Below are positions 34,529 through 42,686 of a stretch of DNA of 64,000 nucleotides, piece after piece. The position numbers and the translations under genes were made by a program. The notes beneath the pieces are model-generated. The model saw nothing but the letters and a program-made list of their open reading frames with translations, did no database searches and was not told where the DNA came from. Origin of the DNA: Nocardia sp. CDC159 (lineage in GTDB: Bacteria; Actinomycetota; Actinomycetes; Mycobacteriales; Mycobacteriaceae). Position 1 is the stretch's first letter. Every line of letters starts with the position of its first letter. Location of the stretch: positions 35,470 to 99,469 of the forward strand of contig NZ_JAMRXH010000009.1 in the NCBI RefSeq assembly GCF_023740735.1. The letters run 5' to 3'.

Positions 34529-35827
34529 TCAGTCCAGCGGGCCGAGCACCCGCTCGACATAGGGATTGGCGAAGCGGCCCTTGGGATCGAAGCGCCGCCG
34601 CACTTCGTGGAAGCGGTCCCACTGCGGATAGCGCCCGCGCAGCGTCGCGGCGGTCTGGAAATGCCGTTTGCCCCAGTGCGGGCGGCCGTCGAAGCGATCG
34701 AAGATCGCCTCGCAGGCCCGGAAATACGGTTCGTAGTCCATGCCGCGGTACTGGTGCACGGCGATGTAGCAGGTCTCACGCCCGCCCGCCGGGGAGAGGA
34801 AGGCGTCGTCCGAGGCGACGAAGCGCACCTCGGTCGGCATCGGCGAATCGAACCGCTGCCCGATCTCCTTGATGGCGCGGATCGCCTCGACGGCGTGTTC
34901 GCGCGGGATGGCGTATTCCATCTCGGTGAAGCGAAGCAGCCTGGGGGAGGCGAAGACTCGATACGACCGGTCGACCTGGCGCCGATAGCTGCCCGCATAC
35001 GCCGCGCCGCGGTGAATCCAGGGGATGAGGTTCGGGCGACGGCGGCTCAACCGGCACAGCGCGTCGAAGGTGTGGTTCGACATCAGGATGTCGGCGAACC
35101 AGTCGACCGCCTTGCCGCGCGGCTGCTCGGGCAGACCGACCCGGTTGTTGCGCTTGGTCATCGCCAGCGGGCTGTGGGCGAACATGTAGAACTCGAAATG
35201 CTCGTTGTCCTCGACATAGGAGTCCAGATCGGTGAGCACCTCCTCGACCGGCACCGGCCGTTCGATGCCCTCGAGCACGAAGGAAGGGACCAGTTTCAGG
35301 GTGACCGCGGTGACCACGCCGAGCGCGCCCACGCTCACCCGCGCCGCGCGCCAGCCGTCCGGATCGGACGACTCGTTCAGTTCGACCCGGCTGCCGTCGG
35401 CGAGCATGAGTTCCACCGAATGCAGTGCCGCGGAGAGGTTCTGGAGTTTCGAGCCGGTGCCGTGCGTACCGGTGGCGGTGGCCCCGGCGATGGTCTGCAC
35501 ATCGATATCGCCCAGATTCTCGAACGCCAGGCCCATGGGGTGCAGCGCATTGCTCAACTCGTTGAGGGTGGCGCCCGCCTCGACCCGCACCAGGCCGCTG
35601 GCGCGATCCACTTGCAGGATCCGGTTCAGCTCCGACAGGCGCAGCAGCATGCCGTCGGTGAGCACGGTATCGGTGAAGGAGTGGCCCGCACCGGCCACGC
35701 GCACGGTCTGCCCCGCGCTCTCGGCCCGCGCGAGCAGCTCGGCTACCTCGTCCGGCGTTCGCGGGGAGGCGATCTCGGCCGGTGCGCACTTCTGATCCCC
35801 GGCCCAGTTCACCCACGAATTGGTCAT
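34529..35827 (-). CDS. FAD-binding D-arabinono-1,4-lactone/L-gulonolactone oxidase-like protein
   Basis: This 432-residue VAO-family flavoprotein has the N-terminal PCMH FAD domain (SPRTPDEVAELLARAES, VAGAGHSFTDTVLTDG, VEAGATLNELSNALHPMGLAFENLGDIDVQTIAGATATGTHGTG) and the C-terminal ALO domain ending RPHWGKRHFQTAATLRGRYPQWDRFHEVRRRFDPKGRFANPYVERVLG. The HWGK motif is characteristic of aldonolactone oxidases. The closest well-known actinobacterial relative is the gulonolactone oxidase Rv1771. Its 3' end abuts the fusion gene above. Confidence 0.93.
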   Translation of the reverse strand: MTNSWVNWAGDQKCAPAEIASPRTPDEVAELLARAESAGQTVRVAGAGHSFTDTVLTDGMLLRLSELNRILQVDRASGLVRVEAGATLNELSNALHPMGLAFENLGDIDVQTIAGATATGTHGTGSKLQNLSAALHSVELMLADGSRVELNESSDPDGWRAARVSVGALGVVTAVTLKLVPSFVLEGIERPVPVEEVLTDLDSYVEDNEHFEFYMFAHSPLAMTKRNNRVGLPEQPRGKAVDWFADILMSNHTFDALCRLSRRRPNLIPWIHRGAAYAGSYRRQVDRSYRVFASPRLLRFTEMEYAIPREHAVEAIRAIKEIGQRFDSPMPTEVRFVASDDAFLSPAGGRETCYIAVHQYRGMDYEPYFRACEAIFDRFDGRPHWGKRHFQTAATLRGRYPQWDRFHEVRRRFDPKGRFANPYVERVLGPLD

Positions 35828-35883
35828 ATGACCAACTCTAGGGTATGGGTGTGAGCCGCGCTACCGTTCGCCGAATGTGAGCA

Positions 35884-36570
35884 TCACCGCTTGCGCGTGC
35901 ACAGCGCCTTGGCCCGGTCGACCTCGTCGTCGGTGAGCGGCGGGACGGTCAGCGGCAGGCGAGGCATATCGTCGGCGCGCACGCCGTCGAGCACGATCGC
36001 CATATAACGCCGCCAGGTGTCCGGATTGATCGGCCGGGAGAACGCGGCCATCGACTCGACCATGTTGACCATGGCGAAGAAGTCCGTGCCCGTGATGCCC
36101 TCGCGCAGCACACCCGCGGCATGGGCCCGGTTCATCAGCTGTTCCAGCGCGGGCTTGATGCGGCTGCGCACCGAGGCGAATCGCTCCATGGCATCGGGCA
36201 GCTCCAGCATCACCTCGCTGAACCCACGATTACCCGCCATGTGCTGGCAGGCCCATTCGAACAGATCGGTCAGGCCCACCCAGGGGTCCGGGTGGTGGTT
36301 TGCGCGCTCGGTGGCCTCGGCCATCTGCGCGACGTGCTGATCGAAGACCTCCTCGATCAGCTCGCGCTTGTTGGCGAATCGCCGGTACACCGTCCCCACG
36401 CCCACCCGCGCGGCCTCGGCGACATCGTCGAGGGTCACATCCAGGCCGCGCTCCGCGAACAGTTCGCGGGCGGCCGCGATGATGCGCTGCTGATTGCGGG
36501 CGGCGTCGGCGCGCAGCCGCCGGGGCGGCGGCATATGCCGAGGTGGGGGCGGGGAAGTGGTGCGATTCAC
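35884..36570 (-). CDS. TetR-family regulator of the divergent MFS pump
   Basis: This 228-residue TetR regulator has the helix-turn-helix RIIAAARELFAERGLDVTLDDVAEAARVGVGTVYRRFANKRELIEEVFD and a C-terminal domain with AMVNMVESMAAFSRPINPDTWRRYMAIVLDGVRADDMPRL. It is divergent from a DHA2 MFS transporter, with two inverted repeats of the form GGAG-N7-CTCC between them. The GTG at 36570 is used; ATG 36534 is an alternative. The usual wiring is repression of the pump and of itself, released by a pump substrate. Confidence 0.92.
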   Translation of the reverse strand: MNRTTSPPPPRHMPPPRRLRADAARNQQRIIAAARELFAERGLDVTLDDVAEAARVGVGTVYRRFANKRELIEEVFDQHVAQMAEATERANHHPDPWVGLTDLFEWACQHMAGNRGFSEVMLELPDAMERFASVRSRIKPALEQLMNRAHAAGVLREGITGTDFFAMVNMVESMAAFSRPINPDTWRRYMAIVLDGVRADDMPRLPLTVPPLTDDEVDRAKALCTRKR

Positions 36571-36600
36571 ACCTTCATGCTAACAAGTGCGGGGATTAAC

Positions 36601-36660
36601 TGGAGGATTTCTCTCCGTTATGGTGATAGCTTCTTCAGGTAAGCGGAGGGATCTCCTCCG
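36601..36660. promoter_or_regulatory. Two GGAG-N7-CTCC operator copies between tetR and the MFS gene
   Basis: GGAG (36602-36605) with CTCC (36613-36616), and GGAG (36645-36648) with CTCC (36656-36659), are two 15-bp inverted repeats with centres 43 bp apart. The second extends to CGGAGG-N5-CCTCCG. They are candidate TetR sites; binding is inferred. Confidence 0.65.
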
Positions 36661-36700
36661 TATGTGTGTCGGCTATCACTCCTCTCCCCCAAGGAGATTC

Positions 36701-38203
36701 ATGACTACCGCGATCGACCGTGAGAGACAGACGGCGGATATGTCGTCGGGAGCGGGCCGCCGCGGCTCGCACGCACTGCGCTGGTGGGTTCTCGCCGTGC
36801 TCGGCGTCGCCCAGTTGATGGTCGTGCTCGACGCGACCGTGGTGAATATCGCGCTGCCCGAGGCGCAGCGCGACCTCGGCTTCTCCAACGGTGACCGGCA
36901 GTGGGTGGTCACCGGCTACGCGCTGGCCTTCGGCAGCCTGCTGCTGCTCGGCGGGCGGCTCAGCGACCTGTTCGGTCGCCGCAACACCTTCCTCATCGGC
37001 CTGGTCGGCTTCGCGATCGCCTCGGCCGTCGGCGGCGCCGCCAACGGCTTCGAGATGCTGGTCGCCGCGCGCGTGGCGCAGGGCGTCTTCGGCGCGCTGC
37101 TGGCGCCCGCCGCGCTGTCGCTGCTGACGGTGACGTTCACCGAACCGTCCGAGCGCGCCAAGGCCTTCGGCATCTTCGGCGCGGTCGCCGGTGCGGGCGG
37201 CGCGCTCGGCCTGCTGCTGGGTGGTGCGCTCACCGAGTGGGCGTCCTGGCGCTGGGTGATGTACGTCAACCTGGTCTTCGCCGCGGTCGCGTTCATCGGC
37301 GGTGCGCTGCTGCTGGCCAAGCACGTCAGCGAGCACCGGCCCAAGCTCGATATTCCGGGCACGATCGCGGTGACCGCCGCGCTGTTCGGCATCGTCTACG
37401 GCTTCTCCCACGCCGAATCGCACGGCTGGACCAACGATGTGACCCTGGCCTTCCTGATCGGCGGCGTCGTACTGCTCGGCGTGTTCGCCTGGATCGAGAC
37501 CCGGGTCGCGCATCCGCTGCTGCCGCTGCGCATCGTGCTCGACCGCACCCGCGGCACCTCGTATCTCACGGTGTTCGTCATGGGTATCGGGATGTTCGCG
37601 ATCTTCCTGTTCCTGACCTACTACATGCAGCTGACGCTGGGTTATTCGCCGATTGTCACCGGCGTGGCGTTCCTGCCGATGGTGGCGGGCATGATCGTGT
37701 CCACCACGACCGTGCCGTCGGTGGTGCTGCCCCGGCTCGGCCTCAAGGCGACCGTCAGCGGCGGATTCGTCGTCGCCGCGATCGGCATGGCACTGCTGAC
37801 CCGCATCGACCTGCACACCGGATATGCCAGCCATATCCTGCCGTCGCTGATCCTGCTGGGTCTGGGCCTCGGTAGCGCGCTGGCCCCGGCGTTCCAGGGC
37901 TCCACCGCCGGGGTCCATCACGAGGATGCGGGCGTGGCCTCGGCCATGGTCAATACCAGCCAGCAGGTCGGCGGTTCGATCGGTACCGCGCTGCTGAGCA
38001 CCATCGCCTCCTCGGCCGCGTCGAACTATCTGAGCAGCCACCAGCCCTCCCCGCTCACCATGGCGGAGTCGGCGATCGAGAGCTACACCACCAGCTTCTG
38101 GTGGGCCACCGCGATCTTCGCGGTCGGCGCCGTGGTCACGGCCGTGCTGATGCCACGCGCGGTGCCCGCGCCCGCCGAGGGCGAGCCGGTCCTCGTGCAC
38201 TGA
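36701..38203 (+). CDS. DHA2-family (EmrB/QacA-like) MFS drug transporter
   Basis: This 500-residue transporter of the 14-TM DHA2 group has motif D1 at the start (LAVLGVAQLMVVLDATVVNIALPEAQRDLGFS), motif A GGRLSDLFGRRNTFLIGLVGF, and motif C in VAGAGGALGLLLGGALTEWASWRWVMYVNL. AAGGAG precedes the ATG at 36701. It is probably a proton-driven exporter of drugs or lipids under the divergent TetR regulator. A strong terminator follows at 38220-38250. Confidence 0.92.
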   Translation: MTTAIDRERQTADMSSGAGRRGSHALRWWVLAVLGVAQLMVVLDATVVNIALPEAQRDLGFSNGDRQWVVTGYALAFGSLLLLGGRLSDLFGRRNTFLIGLVGFAIASAVGGAANGFEMLVAARVAQGVFGALLAPAALSLLTVTFTEPSERAKAFGIFGAVAGAGGALGLLLGGALTEWASWRWVMYVNLVFAAVAFIGGALLLAKHVSEHRPKLDIPGTIAVTAALFGIVYGFSHAESHGWTNDVTLAFLIGGVVLLGVFAWIETRVAHPLLPLRIVLDRTRGTSYLTVFVMGIGMFAIFLFLTYYMQLTLGYSPIVTGVAFLPMVAGMIVSTTTVPSVVLPRLGLKATVSGGFVVAAIGMALLTRIDLHTGYASHILPSLILLGLGLGSALAPAFQGSTAGVHHEDAGVASAMVNTSQQVGGSIGTALLSTIASSAASNYLSSHQPSPLTMAESAIESYTTSFWWATAIFAVGAVVTAVLMPRAVPAPAEGEPVLVH

Positions 38204-38219
38204 GCCCGCCGAAAAGACG

Positions 38220-38250
38220 CGCCCCCGCCCGAATGTATCGGACGGGGGCG
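38220..38250. terminator. Bidirectional terminator between MFS and lipase genes
   Basis: A 12-bp stem is formed by CGCCCCCGCCCG (38220-38231) and CGGACGGGGGCG (38239-38250), with one mismatch and a 7-base loop. Confidence 0.85.
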
Positions 38251-38265
38251 TAGTCGTTTCGCCGC

Positions 38266-39489
38266 TCAGCAGTTGCTGGGCGCGGGCAGATTCGCGAAGC
38301 GGTCGCCCAGATAGCCGAAGGCCCTCGCGGCCCCCGGCGCGATCGCGGTGCCGTGGTCGGCGCCCGGGATGATCTCGAACAGCACCGGATCGCCCGCGGC
38401 GCAGTAGCGTCCGGCCACATCGCGGGCCAGCCACGGATTCACCTCGTCGTTGCCGCCGGCCCACTGATAGACCGGTGCCCGCGGCACGCCCGGATAGATC
38501 TCGGTGCTGTTCTCGTGCAGCACGTGGATCTGATCGTCGGTGACATCGCGCACGCCGCCGTGGAAGTAATCGGTGAAGCTCCGGTTGGCCGCGGCATTGA
38601 TGATCTCGTTGGTGCAGGAGTTGGCGATCCGATTGCGCAGCTCGATCCCGGCCGGATTCAGCTTGTCGTCCAGCGACATCACCGAGGGATACTCCCGCTC
38701 CAGCCCGACCGCGGCCGCGAAGCCCAGGCCGAACAGCGGATTGGGCGCCCCGCCCACATCGAGTGCGAGCTTGCCGATGTTCACCGGAACCCCGCCCATC
38801 GCCACGCCGACGATCGGCAGTTCGGGCGCGTACTCCGGGGCCATGGCGGCCGCGAAGCCGGTGGCCATGCCGCCGCCGGAGTATCCGGCCAGCCCGACCG
38901 GCGCGTCACCCAGCCCGGCCGGGGCGAAGCGCTTGGCCGCGCGCACGCCGTCGAGGGTGAGCCGCCCGCCGAGTTTGGCGGCGCCGTAGGCGCTGGTGGG
39001 TCCGAGATGATCCGGCACCGCCACCGCCCAGCCCCGCGCCAGCAGCGCGTTCAGCGCCGGGGCCTCCTGCAGTCCGCCGTTGAACAGGGTGTGCGACGGG
39101 GCGCATTGCAGGCCAAGGGAATTGACGAACGGCTGATACGACACCAGGGGCCGCCCGCCGCCCCCGCCGGGCAGCAGCAGTGTGGTCACCGCGGCGATCG
39201 GGTCACCGGCCGAGTTGGTCGAGCGGTAGGCCAGCTGCCAGGCCGTCGCGCCCGGGAATCCGGTCGCGGGCACGGAGCGGCTGCGCACGACATCGCCTGG
39301 TCGATAGTCGCCGATATTCGCCGGGGTGGAATAGAACCCGTCCGGATCGGGCAGCGGGAATATCGCCGCCTGCGCCGGGGTCGCACCCAGTCCGCCCGCC
39401 GCGGCGGCCAGCAGCGCACTCGACAGCACCGTCACGGCGTGTCGTCGGCCGATCCGACGCGCCCGGTGTAGAAACCGATCTACCGCCAT
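38266..39489 (-). CDS. Secreted lipase (LIP/secretory triacylglycerol lipase family)
   Basis: This 407-residue exported lipase has a signal peptide (basic RARRIGRRH, hydrophobic AVTVLSSALLAAAAGGLG, cleavage near TPAQAA). The nucleophile elbow is GLAGYSGGGMATGFAA, the acid residue is probably in YQWAGGNDEVNP, and the His is in GADHGTAIA near the C-terminus. The length and the PDPDGFYSTPANIGDYRPGDVVRSR start match secretory lipases. AGGAG lies five bases before the ATG at 39489. Confidence 0.9.
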   Translation of the reverse strand: MAVDRFLHRARRIGRRHAVTVLSSALLAAAAGGLGATPAQAAIFPLPDPDGFYSTPANIGDYRPGDVVRSRSVPATGFPGATAWQLAYRSTNSAGDPIAAVTTLLLPGGGGGRPLVSYQPFVNSLGLQCAPSHTLFNGGLQEAPALNALLARGWAVAVPDHLGPTSAYGAAKLGGRLTLDGVRAAKRFAPAGLGDAPVGLAGYSGGGMATGFAAAMAPEYAPELPIVGVAMGGVPVNIGKLALDVGGAPNPLFGLGFAAAVGLEREYPSVMSLDDKLNPAGIELRNRIANSCTNEIINAAANRSFTDYFHGGVRDVTDDQIHVLHENSTEIYPGVPRAPVYQWAGGNDEVNPWLARDVAGRYCAAGDPVLFEIIPGADHGTAIAPGAARAFGYLGDRFANLPAPSNC

Positions 39490-40004
39490 CGTCACTCCTG
39501 TGTCCCGAAGGGGCCGGGCGCACCGCGCCCGCGCCCGGCGAAACCATCCGTGTAGTGGGGTGAAGCCGGATACCGAACCACCCTGCGAACCGACCGGCAG
39601 GGATTATCGGTAAAGGCTATTACAGCAGTCTGGCAGCCCGGTCACCGCCCGCCGCGCCGAATGGGCGGACCGGTCGGCCGCGACGCGCCGTCCGCGGGTA
39701 AGGGTGGTGGACGGTGCCCCGGTAAGAGGCGGTACGCGGCGTTCGCCCGCCGATTCACAGCCGCATGCCGGTCGGTCCGCGGTCGCTGGCAGTTAGCATG
39801 ACTCGATAGGTTCCGGTCACGGGTAGGAGGTTGTCCAGGTGGTTTCGCCGGTCGGCGCCCGGGCGGAGCGGACCGCTCGATACGGTCGCCGAGCCCGGCA
39901 CGAGTTCGTGGCTGCCGCAAGCGAATCCACGTTCGCGGACCGGATCGGCCGACCTGGCCGTCGGCGGATGGGCAACGGGAACGGCACGACGATTGGGGGC
40001 AGGC
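39490..40004. other. 515-bp gap upstream of DUF190 gene
   Basis: No confident gene. In related genomes crcB fluoride-channel genes lie near a DUF190 gene and phosphoglucomutase, but no CrcB motif or fluoride-riboswitch-like fold is recognisable here. A plus-strand open frame from 39831 runs into DUF190 without a ribosome site of its own. Confidence 0.5.
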
Positions 40005-40409
40005 ATGAGTGAGGCGGCGGCGGAGCCGGTCGTACAGATCGAGACCGAAGCCGATGCGTGGCAGCCGGATCCGCGCTGGCGCCCGGCCGCCCGGCTGACC
40101 GTGCTGCTCGGCGAGGACGACCACTGGCAGCGCCGCCCGCGCTATCACGAGATCGTGCGCCGCGCCCGCGACGCGGGTCTGGCCGGGGCGAGCGTGTGGC
40201 GCGGCGTGGAGGGTTACGGGGTGTCCTCGCGCATCCACACCACCCGGATGCTCGATCTGGCCGAGAATCTGCCCGTCCTGGTGATGATCGTCGACGACGC
40301 CGAACTGCTGCGCGATTTCGTGGCATCCAATGCCGAACTGTTCGACACCGGCACGGTCGCGCTGTCGGCCGTCCAGGTCTGGAATCCGGGCACCGGGGCC
40401 CGCGAATGA
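40005..40409 (+). CDS. DUF190-family protein
   Basis: This 134-residue PII-like DUF190 protein has PAARLTVLLGEDDHWQRRPRYHEIVRRARDAGLAGASVWRGVEGYG and LPVLVMIVDDAELLRDFV. DUF190 genes normally sit beside crcB fluoride channels; in M. tuberculosis Rv3071 follows crcB1/crcB2 and pgmA. Here no crcB is seen. GGGGGC lies upstream of the ATG at 40005. The neighbouring pgm gene is 136 bp downstream. Confidence 0.85.
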   Translation: MSEAAAEPVVQIETEADAWQPDPRWRPAARLTVLLGEDDHWQRRPRYHEIVRRARDAGLAGASVWRGVEGYGVSSRIHTTRMLDLAENLPVLVMIVDDAELLRDFVASNAELFDTGTVALSAVQVWNPGTGARE

Positions 40410-40545
40410 GCGGCGGATCCCCTACTCGAATTCCGGCCGATCGTGGTCTGTCGGTGGGATTCGATACGGTATTCCCCCTGGGTTCGCCACGGTTGGTGGG
40501 GCCGTGATCTCGATGACGAGCCGGGGAAGGAAAGGAGGCCCGAGC

Positions 40546-42180
40546 ATGGCCCATGATCGAGCCGGACGACCGGCACGGGCCACCGACCTGGAGGATCTGC
40601 CGCATCTGGTGACGGCGTACTACAGCCGTATCCCGGATCCCTCGGATCCGGCGCAGCTGGTAGCGTTCGGCACCTCGGGCCATCGCGGGTCCAGCCTGGA
40701 CTGCGCATTCAACGAGGCGCACATTCTGGCCATCACCCAGGCCATCGTGGAATACCGTGCCACCCGGGGCATTACCGGGCCGGTCTACCTGGCCCGCGAC
40801 ACCCACGCCCTGTCCGAGCCCGCGTGGACCACCGCGCTCGAGGTGCTGGCCGCCAACGACGTCACCGCGATCATCGACGCGCGCGACCGCTACACTCCCA
40901 CCCCCGTCCTGAGTCACGCTGTACTGCGCCACAATCGGGGCGGCACCCGGCATCAGGCCGACGGCATCGTGGTCACGCCCTCGCACAATCCGCCCCGTGA
41001 CGGCGGCTTCAAATACAACCCCCCGCACGGCGGCCCGGCCGATACGGTCGCCACCGACGCCATCGCCGAGCGGGCCAACGAACTGCTGCGCGGCGGGTTG
41101 GCCGGGGTCAAGCGCACCACCCTGCAGCACGCGCTGGCCACCAGCGTCGAGCGCTACGACTATCTCGACCACTACATCGGCGACCTGCCGAACGTGTTGA
41201 ACCTGGACGCGATTCGCGGGGCGGGCATTCGACTGGGCGCGGATCCGATGGGCGGGGCCAGCGTCGACTACTGGGAGGAGATCGGCCAGCGCTACGACCT
41301 CGAACTCGAGGTGGTCAATCCGTTCGTCGATCCGACCTGGCGGTTCATGACCCTCGACAGCGACGGCAAGATTCGGATGGACCCCTCCTCGCGCTACGCC
41401 ATGGCCTCGCTGGTCGCCATCCGCGACGACTACGACATCTCCACCGGCAACGACGCCGACGCCGACCGCCACGGCGTGGTGACTCCCGATGCGGGCCTGA
41501 TGAATCCGAACCACTTCCTGGCCGTGGCGATCGAATATCTGATCGCCAACCGGATGGGCTGGGACGCGCTGACCAAGATCGGCAAGACCGCGGTCACCTC
41601 CTCGATGATCGACCGGGTGGTGAGCGTGCTGGGCAGGCAGGTGCACGAGGTGCCGGTCGGCTTCAAGTGGTTCGTCCCCGGATTGTTCTCCGGTTCGCTG
41701 GCCTTCGGCGGGGAGGAGAGCGCGGGCGCGTCGTTCCTGCGCATGGACGGGACGGTCTGGACCACCGACAAGGACGGCATCCTGCTGGCCCTGCTGGCCG
41801 CCGAGATCACCGCGGTCACCGGGCAGAGCCCGTCGGCCCGCTACGCCGAGCTCGAAAAGCGTTACGGCAGTCCGGCCTACGCTCGCATCGACGCCGCGGC
41901 CACCACCGAGCAGAAGGCGCGGCTGGCGGCGCTGACCCCCGACGACATCACCGCCACCGAGGTCGCGGGGGAGTCGATCATCGCCGTGCAGACCCGAGCG
42001 CGAGGTAATGGGGCCGCGCTGGGCGGGGTGAAGGTCACCACCGAGAACGCGTGGTTCGCGGCGCGGCCCTCGGGCACCGAGGACAAGTACAAGATCTACG
42101 CCGAATCGTTCCACGGCCCCGACCATCTCGCGCAGGTGCAGGCCGCGGCGGAAGAGGTCGTGGGGCGAGCGCTGGGCTGA
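40546..42180 (+). CDS. pgm: Phosphoglucomutase (alpha-D-glucose phosphate-specific)
   Basis: Pgm interconverts glucose-1-phosphate and glucose-6-phosphate. The 544-residue protein has the phosphoserine loop VTPSHNPPRDGGFKYNPP, metal loop GNDADADRHG, sugar-binding GGEESAGASFLR and the phosphate-binding RPSGTEDKYKIYAES at the C-terminus. The family opening LVTAYYSRIPDPSDPAQLVAFGTSGHRG is present. AAAGGAGG lies at 40531-40538, fixing the ATG at 40546. It supplies sugar nucleotides and glycogen or trehalose synthesis. Confidence 0.96.
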   Translation: MAHDRAGRPARATDLEDLPHLVTAYYSRIPDPSDPAQLVAFGTSGHRGSSLDCAFNEAHILAITQAIVEYRATRGITGPVYLARDTHALSEPAWTTALEVLAANDVTAIIDARDRYTPTPVLSHAVLRHNRGGTRHQADGIVVTPSHNPPRDGGFKYNPPHGGPADTVATDAIAERANELLRGGLAGVKRTTLQHALATSVERYDYLDHYIGDLPNVLNLDAIRGAGIRLGADPMGGASVDYWEEIGQRYDLELEVVNPFVDPTWRFMTLDSDGKIRMDPSSRYAMASLVAIRDDYDISTGNDADADRHGVVTPDAGLMNPNHFLAVAIEYLIANRMGWDALTKIGKTAVTSSMIDRVVSVLGRQVHEVPVGFKWFVPGLFSGSLAFGGEESAGASFLRMDGTVWTTDKDGILLALLAAEITAVTGQSPSARYAELEKRYGSPAYARIDAAATTEQKARLAALTPDDITATEVAGESIIAVQTRARGNGAALGGVKVTTENAWFAARPSGTEDKYKIYAESFHGPDHLAQVQAAAEEVVGRALG

Positions 42181-42184
42181 CGCC

Positions 42185-42682
42185 TCAGCCGTCGATGCTG
42201 TGCCGGTCGCCCTCGTCGGTGCTGTCCTGCGGGTCGAACAGATTGCCGCGGTTGAAATTGTCGAACCAGGGCGCCAGCGTGGATTCGTCCGTCGAGGAGG
42301 ATATTCGCAGCACGTTGCTCAACCCTTCGGCCCGCCGGGCGATCTCACCCGCCCGCGGTGGCAGCACGACGTGCAGCGTATCCGGGGTGTTCTCGTGGAA
42401 GTGCAGCGTAAGGCCCCCGGGCAGTTCGTATTTGGCACCGATCCGCCGCAGGACGGCGGCGGTGTCGTGCAGCAGTGCCGAGCGCAGGGTCTCGTCGTTC
42501 ATGGCGGCGCGCACCAGCAGCGCGAGGCCCTTGTTGTTCGCGCGCGGATCGTGCATCGCCAGGTTGTGCTGCCACAGGGAGAATGCCTGTTCGTCCTCTG
42601 GGCCGAGCCGATTCGTCGGGAAGGGCTCGGGTGTGCCGCGCACGGCGGACGGGTCCGAGCTGTAGTCGTCGGGGTAGGTCAT
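42185..42682 (-). CDS. NHLP-leader-like (nitrile hydratase-like leader peptide) protein, candidate RiPP precursor
   Basis: This 165-residue protein contains, at about residues 50-113, the NHLP signature: a helix AMNDETLRSALLHDTAAVLRRIG, then YELPGGLTLHFHENTPDTLHVVLPP. This domain serves as a leader in many ribosomally made, post-translationally modified peptides. A 50-residue N-terminal extension and a 52-residue C-terminal tail (from GEIARRAEGLSNVLRI to the end) flank it. No Gly-Gly cut site is present in the tail. The gene follows the JmjC oxygenase by four bases on the same strand. That the tail is a modified core is inference; a non-peptide role for the NHLP fold is possible. Confidence 0.75.
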   Translation of the reverse strand: MTYPDDYSSDPSAVRGTPEPFPTNRLGPEDEQAFSLWQHNLAMHDPRANNKGLALLVRAAMNDETLRSALLHDTAAVLRRIGAKYELPGGLTLHFHENTPDTLHVVLPPRAGEIARRAEGLSNVLRISSSTDESTLAPWFDNFNRGNLFDPQDSTDEGDRHSIDG

Positions 42683-42686
42683 CGTG

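Noticed and set aside
36635..38464. Minus-strand 609-residue open frame opposite the MFS transporter
   Set aside because: Low-complexity His/Arg/Gln-rich shadow of a high-GC gene; no domain.
39490..40004. Fluoride riboswitch upstream of DUF190
   Set aside because: No conserved crcB-motif fold could be recognised.
39817..42126. Minus-strand 769-residue open frame opposite DUF190 and pgm
   Set aside because: The plus-strand proteins are clear family members; the antisense frame has no recognisable domain.
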